Assembly (NCBI GenBank): GCA_964411125.1
Contig: CAYPJU010000093.1
Location: 1-22,832 of the forward strand
Reading direction: 5' to 3'
Source: JBFIHF01 sp964411125
Lineage (GTDB): Bacteria; Myxococcota_A; Bradymonadia; Bradymonadales; Bradymonadaceae
Length of the DNA: 22,832 nucleotides
Part shown: positions 1-6,132 of the stretch, one piece after another
How the letters are laid out: the number at the start of each line of letters is the position of its first letter
How positions within the stretch are numbered: the first letter of the stretch is position 1
The notes under the pieces: generated by a model
Database searches by the model: none
The model's input: the letters and a program-made list of their open reading frames with translations, nothing else
Told to the model about the DNA's origin: nothing
Position numbers and translations under genes: made by a program

Positions 1-2
1 AG

Positions 3-89
3 GCCGGAATGGAGGTCGACAAAGGCGAGGGTGACGCCTGGTACATCACCGGCGAATTCACGGCGATCGACGTCGAAATCGACGACTGA
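3..89 (+). CDS. C-terminal end of an unidentified protein (partial)
   Basis: An open frame enters from the left edge and ends at TGA 87-89, giving 28 residues that finish in an acidic, strand-like stretch (GEFTAIDVEIDD). The next gene has a good GTG start 4 nt after this stop, so the two probably share a transcript. The fragment is too short to name. Its alternating hydrophobic and acidic ending would fit a beta-rich secreted protein, but that is only a guess. Confidence 0.5.
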   Translation, partial: AGMEVDKGEGDAWYITGEFTAIDVEIDD

Positions 90-93
90 GCGA

Positions 94-873
94 GTGGCCA
101 TCCCCCCAAACTCGAACTTCGGGCGGCGTCTCATGGCGCCGCTTTGCTTTTCTGCCTTCATCGCCTGCGGGCCACCCGAGGCTGGTCCCGACCCCGACGG
201 AAATCCACCCGTAGTGTGTGCGGGAGCGGGGGACTACGAGTTTGCAGACGAGCTCGTAGAGGCGCCCGGGACCGTCAGCGCCCCGTCCGCCGTGAACGTG
301 CCCCAAAACGCCGTGAACGGAGTCGTCCATGGCGACCGCAAGAGCGGAAGCCTCGACGTCTTCTCCCGAGGGCTGTCGACCTCGCCGCCCAACAACTACC
401 TCGTCATCCGCTGGAGCGGGCGAACCCTCACTGACGTACCCGGCCCCGATTTCGTCGTGTTCGAGAACGCGTTCGAGGCACCCGGCGGTGTCTTCATGGA
501 TCCCGCGGTCGTGTCGGTATCCAGCGATGGTACCCACTGGGTCGACTTTCCCCACGACTACCTCGCCGAAGACGAAACGTCGTACTCGAGCGACCCGTCC
601 AAATGGCTGGGGTTTGCCGGCGTTTCCCCCGTCGTATGGCGTTCCGACGACTCTCGCTGCCTCGACCCGATCGACCCCGCGGCTGGCGGGGACCGGTTCG
701 ACATCGCCGACGTCGAGCTGGACGGTCCCGCACGCTTCGTCCGTATCACGACCGCGGCATCGCTTCGGAACCCCGACACCGATGCTCCGTACCCCAAAGA
801 GTTCATCGCTGATGGGTTCGATCTCGACGGCGTCTTCGCCGCTGCGACCTCCGAGGACCCTGAAAGCTTCTGA
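94..873 (+). CDS. surface lipoprotein, beta-sandwich-like (F5/8 type C-like pattern)
   Basis: A 259-residue protein if it starts at GTG 94. That start gives a proper lipoprotein signal: Arg11-Arg12, a hydrophobic run, then FIAC with Cys25 as the lipid-modified residue, followed by a Pro/Asp-rich linker. ATG 133 is also in frame but would remove the positively charged n-region. An ATG at 31 would overlap the upstream coding tail and is less likely. The body has the pattern GPDFVVFENAF (117-127), VSVSSDGTHWVDFP (140-153), GGDRFDIADVELDGPARFVRI (about 198-218) and GFDLDGVFA (241-249). I recognise this from uncharacterised secreted proteins of myxobacteria and planctomycetes, where it resembles a discoidin-like beta-sandwich. 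The ligand is unknown. It is probably outer-membrane anchored. A hairpin follows the stop at once. Confidence 0.75.
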   Translation: MAIPPNSNFGRRLMAPLCFSAFIACGPPEAGPDPDGNPPVVCAGAGDYEFADELVEAPGTVSAPSAVNVPQNAVNGVVHGDRKSGSLDVFSRGLSTSPPNNYLVIRWSGRTLTDVPGPDFVVFENAFEAPGGVFMDPAVVSVSSDGTHWVDFPHDYLAEDETSYSSDPSKWLGFAGVSPVVWRSDDSRCLDPIDPAAGGDRFDIADVELDGPARFVRITTAASLRNPDTDAPYPKEFIADGFDLDGVFAAATSEDPESF

Positions 874-875
874 TT

Positions 876-898
876 GATCGAGCGCTCCGCTTTCGATC
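876..898 (+). terminator. hairpin just after the lipoprotein stop codon
   Basis: GATCGA at 876-881 pairs with TCGATC at 893-898. Inside it, GCG 882-884 pairs with CGC 888-890, leaving a two-T bulge and a three-base loop. It starts 2 nt after the TGA of the preceding gene. No U-run follows, so intrinsic termination is uncertain; it could instead protect the 3' end of the mRNA. Confidence 0.35.
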
Positions 899-939
899 TC
901 TCACGCAGACGACTAGTGTGCGTGAATCAGATGAAAAGT

Positions 940-958
940 TGCTACTGCGTTGGTAGCA
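940..958. promoter_or_regulatory. 6-bp dyad in the leader of the membrane protein gene
   Basis: TGCTAC at 940-945 and GTAGCA at 953-958 form a perfect inverted repeat with a 7-nt centre, 32 nt before the next start codon. It could be a protein-binding dyad or a small RNA hairpin. No T-tract follows, so it does not look like a terminator. The 117-nt gap (874-990) shows no other clear signal apart from the hairpin at its left end. Confidence 0.25.
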
Positions 959-990
959 TTCCGGTATCCGAAACAACGAGAGAGGACGCG

Positions 991-1791
991 ATGGACTGGC
1001 AAGATCAGCAACCCGCGGGCGGTCATGCCCCGCAGCATCAGTATGCAGACGGTGAAGTGAAGAAGGCGGTGCCCGGCGACACCGGCGTGGAGCCGTTGCT
1101 CCGCGAAGCGTGGGAAGCCGTCAAGACGAACCCGGTCCCCACCATCGGTGGCATGCTCCTGGTGCTCGGCGTCATCTTCGCCGTGCAGATGATCACCAAC
1201 ATCGGCCTGCAGGCCGTCGTCTTCGGAATCATCCTCGCAGGGGCGGGCGTGGGCGAGGTCGCAGGTCCCGAGGCAGCTACCGGGCTCGTCATCGCGGCGA
1301 CGATCGCCATGTCGCTCATCATCATGGTGATCACCATGATGGCCCAGATGCTGATGATGGCCATCTACAACGTCGTCTGGCTGCGACTCGTCCGCGGGCA
1401 GACCAACCAGCCCATCAACTGGACAGGCATCGTCGGTAAATTCGCGATTCCGCTCCTCCTCGGCGGGCTGCTCCAGGCCGTCGCGATCTACACCGGTGTC
1501 CTGGCGTTCATCGTCGGCGCGATCATCGTCGGGCTCGGGCTCGCGATGATGCCGTTCCTCATTGTCGACTGGGACCTCTCCGCGATGCAGGCCCTCAAGA
1601 AGTCCTGGAGCCTGATGGACGGTCACAAGACCAACCTGTTCATCCTCGGTCTCGCGCTCTTCGTGCTGAACCTCGTCGGAATGATCCCGTGCGGGCTCGG
1701 CCTGATCGTCACGGCGCCGATGTCCTCGGGCGCCATGGCGCTCTTCTACACGCGTATCGCGCGCGCTGGCGACGCCTACCTGCGCGTCTGA
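991..1791 (+). CDS. polytopic membrane protein of unknown function
   Basis: A 266-residue protein starting at ATG 991, with an AGAGG ribosome-binding site at 981-985. An in-frame extension back to 874 exists but has no good start signal. The first 45 residues are hydrophilic and rich in Gln, His and Gly. Four long hydrophobic blocks follow, at about 51-85, 98-130, 150-192 and 215-243, enough for five or six membrane spans. Between the last two blocks is the cytoplasm-like segment DWDLSAMQALKKSWSLMDGH. That 'AL..SW.LM.GH' pattern before a final hydrophobic pair is typical of the DUF975/DUF4013-like integral membrane proteins, whose function is not known. The stop is 7 nt before the next start, so co-transcription with the following lipoprotein is likely. 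Confidence 0.85.
   Translation: MDWQDQQPAGGHAPQHQYADGEVKKAVPGDTGVEPLLREAWEAVKTNPVPTIGGMLLVLGVIFAVQMITNIGLQAVVFGIILAGAGVGEVAGPEAATGLVIAATIAMSLIIMVITMMAQMLMMAIYNVVWLRLVRGQTNQPINWTGIVGKFAIPLLLGGLLQAVAIYTGVLAFIVGAIIVGLGLAMMPFLIVDWDLSAMQALKKSWSLMDGHKTNLFILGLALFVLNLVGMIPCGLGLIVTAPMSSGAMALFYTRIARAGDAYLRV
1320..1341. repeat. 22-bp perfect palindrome inside the membrane protein gene
   Basis: The half-site CATCATGGTGA (1320-1330) is followed directly by its exact reverse complement (1331-1341). The stretch encodes part of a hydrophobic, Met-rich membrane span (I-M-V-I-T-M-M). Repeated ATC and ATG codons in such a span can produce a palindrome by chance. Confidence 0.6.
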
Positions 1792-1798
1792 CACCGGG

Positions 1799-2710
1799 AT
1801 GACCCGGCGAGTCACGATGCGCTGCGTCGCGCTCGCAGTCCTCACCGCCGCGTCGGGGTGCTTGCTCACCCCGGTGCGGCGGTCTGCTTTCGTCCCGCGA
1901 AACACCGTGCCGGCGAACCACGGCGCTCCAATCGGAGACTCCGGATTCAAGGGGTTCGCCCAGCTCAACTCGGTACGGCTCACCCCCACCGAGCCGAAGA
2001 CGATCGAGGAAATCCTCGCGTCACTCCCTGAAGAAGGGGCGGCGGGTCTCTGGATACCGAGGCTGCAGCTCGGAGCCGGCCTCTACGGCGCCGCCAACGA
2101 GTACTTCACCGTCGGTGGACAGTTCGGCTACACCCGCCTCGAATGGGCCTACAGCAACGTGCTGGGCGTCCTCCCGTTCCCCGAAGGCATGGACGACCAG
2201 CAAATCTTCCTGGGCGGACCTGGAGCGCGCCTCAACCTCCCCATCGCCCTCGAAGACGGGCGCCGAATCTTGACCCCTGCGCTGCTGGTGGAGGCGAACA
2301 TCGCCACGATTCCGCAGGCCGTGTGGGTGCTCCCCGATGGCGCAGTCGCCGTCGACCCGGAGACCGGGGAGCTCGACATCGCGCAGTACGAATTCGTTCG
2401 GATCGACCGGGATTGGTTCCTCCTCCCCACCATCGCCGCCCACATCACCGTGTCGCCGCTCGAGTACCTGCACGTCGTCGGCATGGTGGGCCTGGAGCGA
2501 AACGTGAAGAACATCGGATTCGACCCCGACATCGAGAACCTCGACGAGTCGACGCTGCAGCCATACTTCCACGGCTTTGCGGGTCTCGGGCTCGAGGGTC
2601 GATACGCCCCGTTGTTCGGCACTATCGTGCTCAACGGCGCGTTCGGTCAGCCACGCGAGATTCGGTTCGGTCTCAGCCTCACCGCATCGCTCGGCGTCGT
2701 GTTCGAATGA
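1799..2710 (+). CDS. putative outer-membrane-associated lipoprotein
   Basis: A 303-residue protein. The N-terminus has Arg3-Arg4 and Arg8, a hydrophobic core, and a clear lipobox AASGC with Cys21 as the lipidated residue. A second ATG at 1817 would also keep a usable signal peptide. The mature part is rich in alternating strands and Gly/aromatic pairs, such as LQLGAGLYGAANEYFTVGGQ and GLGLEGRYAPLFGTIVLNGA. It ends in an amphipathic strand, LSLTASLGVVFE. This suggests a beta-barrel or beta-rich envelope protein, although a lipidated N-terminus and a barrel are an unusual combination. I do not recognise a named family. It lies 7 nt after the membrane protein gene and converges with ybeY across a 4-nt gap, with no visible terminator. 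Confidence 0.8.
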   Translation: MTRRVTMRCVALAVLTAASGCLLTPVRRSAFVPRNTVPANHGAPIGDSGFKGFAQLNSVRLTPTEPKTIEEILASLPEEGAAGLWIPRLQLGAGLYGAANEYFTVGGQFGYTRLEWAYSNVLGVLPFPEGMDDQQIFLGGPGARLNLPIALEDGRRILTPALLVEANIATIPQAVWVLPDGAVAVDPETGELDIAQYEFVRIDRDWFLLPTIAAHITVSPLEYLHVVGMVGLERNVKNIGFDPDIENLDESTLQPYFHGFAGLGLEGRYAPLFGTIVLNGAFGQPREIRFGLSLTASLGVVFE

Positions 2711-2714
2711 GCGA

Positions 2715-3230
2715 TCAGCCGGTTGGGGTGTCGCGCGCGTGCAGCCAGAGCCGGCGCTCTTCGGCGCGCATCTCGGCCGAGTCTTCCTCGTCGAGATGAT
2801 CGTGGCCAACCAGATGTAGAATCGCGTGGATCAGCAGGAAGTCGACTTCGTCTTCGAGGCTCCAGGACAGCTCTTCAGGGGAGATTCGAAGATTCTCGGC
2901 GACGCGGTCACGATGCCCGTCGGCCGCACAGATCCGCTCCGCGGTCTCGATGCTGATGACGACGTCCCCCAGATGAATTCCAGGGAAATCCGGCACTTCG
3001 AACGGCTCGTGCAGCGGAAACGACAGCACGTCGGTCACCTCGTCTTCGTCCCGCCACTCTCGGTTGAGCTCGCGAATCTCTTCGTCGTCGGTGAGGACGA
3101 CGCTGAGCTCCGGATCAGTGAGACCCAAGGCGCGGAAGTGACTGGCGGCCTTCTTCGGAATCCTCTTCGCGAGCGTCTTCGTCTTCGGATGGCTCTCGGC
3201 CTTCCCCTTCAGCGAGATTTCGACCGGCAT
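2715..3230 (-). CDS. ybeY: endoribonuclease YbeY, rRNA maturation factor
   Basis: A 171-residue protein, slightly longer than the usual 150-165. YbeY is a zinc-dependent RNase for 16S rRNA 3'-end maturation and ribosome quality control in the cytoplasm. The zinc site is visible as H-A-I-L-H-L-V-G-H-D-H at 135-145, giving ligands His135, His139 and His145; the family usually has Gly where Ala136 sits. The upstream family block is present as DDEEIRELNREWRDEDEVTD and VLSFPL (about 48-72), followed by LGDVVIS (87-93). The start at 3230 is needed to keep the N-terminal strand and helix. It therefore lies inside pgpH, which overlaps it by 116 nt in another frame. A pgpH-ybeY order is common in bacteria. 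The C-terminus has a short basic tail after the HDH motif. Confidence 0.97.
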   Translation of the reverse strand: MPVEISLKGKAESHPKTKTLAKRIPKKAASHFRALGLTDPELSVVLTDDEEIRELNREWRDEDEVTDVLSFPLHEPFEVPDFPGIHLGDVVISIETAERICAADGHRDRVAENLRISPEELSWSLEDEVDFLLIHAILHLVGHDHLDEEDSAEMRAEERRLWLHARDTPTG

Positions 3231-5868
3231 TCAGCGCGTCCTCGATGTCATCGATCTGATCCTGGGTAATCTCCCAGTCGCCGCTGTTGTCCGCCCCTGC
3301 GTCGCTGACCGCGACCTCTTTGGTGTTCGGAGCATCGGGCAACTCTTCGGGAGGTGGCGTCGCGCGTTTCTGGCGCTCCGACTTCTTCTGCTTTCTCTTC
3401 GGTTCCTGGGTGACTCGCTCGTGCTCGGCGGTCTTTTGTTCCGGGCGTTTCTTCTCCCCAGGGTACTCCGGGCGATGGTGATAGATGCCCGTCAGAATCC
3501 GGTGAAACGCATCGGCGATCAGATTGAGGTCCTTGAGCGTGAGGTCACACTCGTCGAGCTGCCCGTCCGTGAAGGCGACGTTGATCATTTTCTGCACGAG
3601 CCCCTTGAGGCGCGCCGGCGAGGGATCCGGCATCGCTCGACTCGCCGCCTCGATCCCGTCCGCGAGGAGGCAGATGGCCGTCTCACGCGTCTGGGGCTTG
3701 GGTCCCGGATACCGATAGTCTGCCTCCACCACCTCGGGGATGTCCGGGTCTTCGAGCTGCTTCGCCTTGTGGTAGAAGTAGCGAATCAGGCTCGTCCCGT
3801 GATGCTGCGCGATGAAATCCTGAATGATCGCGGGCAATCGGTACTGCTTCGCCATCTCCAGCCCATCTTTCACGTGGGCCTTGATGACGAGAGCGCTGAT
3901 GTTCGGTTTGAGCCTGTCGTGCGGATTGTCGCCGAGCTTTTGATTCTCGGCGAAGTACTGCGGATTCTTCGCCTTGCCGATGTCGTGGTAGTAAGCGCCG
4001 ACGCGCGACAGGAGGGGGTTGCAGCCGATCGCCTCGGCCGCAGCCTCGCAGAGTGACCCGACCATCATGCTGTGGTGGTACGAACCCGGCGCGCGCAGGA
4101 TGAGCTCGCGCAGGGCAGGGTGGTTCAGGTTCGACAGCTCGAGCAGCTCGATGTCCGTCGTGTATCGAAAGAGCCACTCGGACAAGGGCAGCAGCACCAG
4201 CACCAGCGAGCCCGAAGCGATGCCGCCCACGCTCGCCAGCACGATGAAACCGAGCGATTGAACCAGCGAGTCGACGCTGTCGAGCTGCAGGAAATCGCCC
4301 TCGACGAGGAGGAAAGACACCACGGCGACCGTGTTGACCGAGGCGACCGTGAGGCCCGAGCGGAACAGCCCCATTCGGTTCGTCACCTTCTTCACCGAGC
4401 CCGCTCCCACGAGCCCTCCCATCGCGGCGTAGGTCGTGAAGAAGAGCGACTGCTCCGCCATCAGCCCGACCAGGAGCGCGAAGAGTATCGTGAAGATGAT
4501 CGCGTGTTCGCTGTTCAGGACCAGCCGGATGAGCATGCCCGAAGCAGCCACCGGGATCGCGTAGTACCAGGCCTGGACCGGGACCAGCGTCAGCTGCTCC
4601 ACGATCGCGCGGCTCAACAGAATCCCCGCCTTCGTGACGATGAGAAGCAGCAGCATCGTCACCGCCATGAAGACGATGTCCTTCGGTGTCGGCCTGAACT
4701 TCCGAACGTTTCGACGCCCGAACATGAAGAGCGTGACGATCAGGAGCAACGCAAAGACCACTGCACCCGCGACGATCTGCGAACGCCCCAGGATTCGCTC
4801 CTCGGCCTCCATCTGCTGCAGAATCCTGAGGTGGCGGGCGGTGATGATGTGCCCGCGGTCCACGATGATCTGACCGCTCCGAAACTCCTCCCGCAGCACC
4901 TTGTCCGAAACGGCACGACGCGCATTTTCGCGCTTGTTCGCCGTCTCCGTCGGATTGAACGTCGTGTTCGGTTGAACCAGCGCGCTCCCCGTCGAGACGA
5001 TCGCGCTGCGAACTTCGCGGTCACCGACCGAAGCGAGCCGCGAAGCCGCCGCCTCCTCCACGGCGCTCGGAACACGCTCGAGCGGCACGGCACGCGCTCC
5101 TACGTTGGCGACGTGGTACTCGATGAGGAGCTTGTCGTTACGCAGGCGCCGCAGGAAGACACCGTTCTCGGCCTCCGACTCCAGAATTCGCTTGGAGGGG
5201 ACGATGATGTTCGTCATCACCTCCCCCACGACGCCGGCGAGAGAATTCTCGATCCGCTCGGAGAACCCCGCGCGGGCAAAGGTCTCGAAGTCCGAGTCTC
5301 GCAGCGCTACGCCGAGCACATTGTCGAAGTGCTCGGCGCGAAGTTCGCGCGATAGCTCGATCCGTTGCCGCGTGTCGACCAGGTCGAGGAGAGCCTGGTT
5401 CAGTTGTAGAGGCGGCGTGCTCTCTTCGAGCTGCGCCAGCCGGCGCGGATCTTCGCGTTCGAGCGTCGATCGGATCGTGGCGGCGAGACTCTGCCGCATC
5501 CCCGAGAACGCCTGGGAGATCGAATCGCGCAACGACTCGCCGAGCCCCTCCTGCCAGTCGTAGACGTGAGGCACGGAACGAGCCGCGATTTCGCGCTCCT
5601 TCTCCGACGCCTCCATGTCCTTTTCTTCGAAGACGAAGTCGCGCGAAGCCTTCACGTCCCGAGGAGCGACTTCGCCCGCCTCGTATTCGTCGACGCGGCT
5701 CTCCGTCGTCTGACCGACCGTGATGATCCCCACGATCGACAGCACGAACGCGCCGAACACCAGGAACTGAAAAAATGGCCGAGAGGCCAGCTCCTGAAGT
5801 TTGTCGACTTGCTCGCGTTTCCCGAATCTGCGCTTGCGCGCTTTCGGTTTCTTGGTGGCTTTCGCCAT
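3115..5868 (-). CDS. pgpH: 7TM-HD family cyclic-di-AMP-type phosphohydrolase (PgpH/YqfF)
   Basis: A 917-residue membrane protein starting at ATG 5868. A TTG 60 nt further out is in frame but less likely. Order: basic cytoplasmic N-terminus; one membrane span (about 33-52); a large extracytoplasmic 7TMR-HDED region (about 55-360); a multi-span bundle (about 363-565); then a cytoplasmic HD domain (about 575-805). HD residues are clear: HHSMMVGSLCEAAA (598-611), YYHDIGK (626-632, His628/Asp629), NPHDRLKPNISA (648-659), IKAHVKDG (662-669), QHHGT (688-692), RYPGPKPQTRE (719-729) and LADGIEAASR (735-744). Studied relatives such as Listeria PgpH hydrolyse c-di-AMP; the substrate here is inferred. 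Residues about 806-917 form a long charged tail, basic then very acidic, which ends inside ybeY. The gene is divergent from icmF. Confidence 0.95.
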   Translation of the reverse strand: MAKATKKPKARKRRFGKREQVDKLQELASRPFFQFLVFGAFVLSIVGIITVGQTTESRVDEYEAGEVAPRDVKASRDFVFEEKDMEASEKEREIAARSVPHVYDWQEGLGESLRDSISQAFSGMRQSLAATIRSTLEREDPRRLAQLEESTPPLQLNQALLDLVDTRQRIELSRELRAEHFDNVLGVALRDSDFETFARAGFSERIENSLAGVVGEVMTNIIVPSKRILESEAENGVFLRRLRNDKLLIEYHVANVGARAVPLERVPSAVEEAAASRLASVGDREVRSAIVSTGSALVQPNTTFNPTETANKRENARRAVSDKVLREEFRSGQIIVDRGHIITARHLRILQQMEAEERILGRSQIVAGAVVFALLLIVTLFMFGRRNVRKFRPTPKDIVFMAVTMLLLLIVTKAGILLSRAIVEQLTLVPVQAWYYAIPVAASGMLIRLVLNSEHAIIFTILFALLVGLMAEQSLFFTTYAAMGGLVGAGSVKKVTNRMGLFRSGLTVASVNTVAVVSFLLVEGDFLQLDSVDSLVQSLGFIVLASVGGIASGSLVLVLLPLSEWLFRYTTDIELLELSNLNHPALRELILRAPGSYHHSMMVGSLCEAAAEAIGCNPLLSRVGAYYHDIGKAKNPQYFAENQKLGDNPHDRLKPNISALVIKAHVKDGLEMAKQYRLPAIIQDFIAQHHGTSLIRYFYHKAKQLEDPDIPEVVEADYRYPGPKPQTRETAICLLADGIEAASRAMPDPSPARLKGLVQKMINVAFTDGQLDECDLTLKDLNLIADAFHRILTGIYHHRPEYPGEKKRPEQKTAEHERVTQEPKRKQKKSERQKRATPPPEELPDAPNTKEVAVSDAGADNSGDWEITQDQIDDIEDALNAGRNLAEGEGREPSEDEDAREEDSEEGRQSLPRLGSH

Positions 5869-5934
5869 CGGGTGCCCAACGAGGGGTAGCTTCCGAGCCG
5901 CAACAGTCGTACCGCGCGACCGATTCAACGGCGC

Positions 5935-5940
5935 ATTCTA
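5935..5940 (-). promoter_or_regulatory. possible -10 element for pgpH-ybeY
   Basis: On the minus strand TAGAAT, matching five of six positions of TATAAT, lies 66 nt upstream of the pgpH start. No convincing -35 sits 17 nt before it (GTGCGG), so the call rests on the -10 alone. The 260-nt divergent region 5869-6128 shows no strong dyad that would suggest shared control with icmF. Confidence 0.22.
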
Positions 5941-6064
5941 CACGATGCGAACAGCAACCGCACCATATCGCGGGACCGCCACGTCCCGGGCGACGCAGAA
6001 CACCCCCGTCTCTACGCCAATTCCGCACGGACCACCGACGACACGCGCCGCCGCGCGGGGCGTG

Positions 6065-6093
6065 TTGTCGTCAGGGCAGCGGTTCGCTATAGC
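6065..6093 (+). promoter_or_regulatory. candidate sigma-70-type promoter for icmF
   Basis: TTGTCG (6065-6070) and TATAGC (6088-6093) are separated by exactly 17 nt and each matches four of six consensus bases. Transcription would start near 6100, which is where a short upstream reading frame begins. The gap, spacing and position before icmF support it, but each box is only moderate. Confidence 0.4.
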
Positions 6094-6099
6094 TCAAGC

Positions 6100-6132
6100 A
6101 TGAACCGAGCCCTTCCCAGGCGGTCCCAATGA
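6100..6132 (+). CDS. possible 10-codon leader peptide overlapping the icmF start
   Basis: An ATG at 6100 opens MNRALPRRSQ and stops at TGA 6130-6132, which overlaps the icmF ATG at 6129 as ATGA. No Shine-Dalgarno precedes it. If the candidate promoter is right, the ATG sits at or next to the transcript 5' end, so it could be read as a leaderless start. The icmF start itself has a weak ribosome-binding site, so coupling through this short frame is a reasonable idea. Chance occurrence cannot be excluded at this length. Confidence 0.25.
   Translation: MNRALPRRSQ

Noticed and set aside
31..93. ATG 31 as the start of the first lipoprotein
   Set aside because: It lies inside the upstream coding tail and would put a long Ser/Thr-rich stretch before the signal peptide; GTG 94 gives a normal lipoprotein signal.
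4072..5355. A 427-codon plus-strand open frame opposite pgpH
   Set aside because: Very rich in Arg, His, Gln, Asp and Glu, with no hydrophobic core; antisense artefact of the pgpH coding sequence.
5869..5928. Longer PgpH start at TTG 5928
   Set aside because: ATG 5868 gives the standard short basic N-terminus before the first span; the extension adds 20 residues with no family support.
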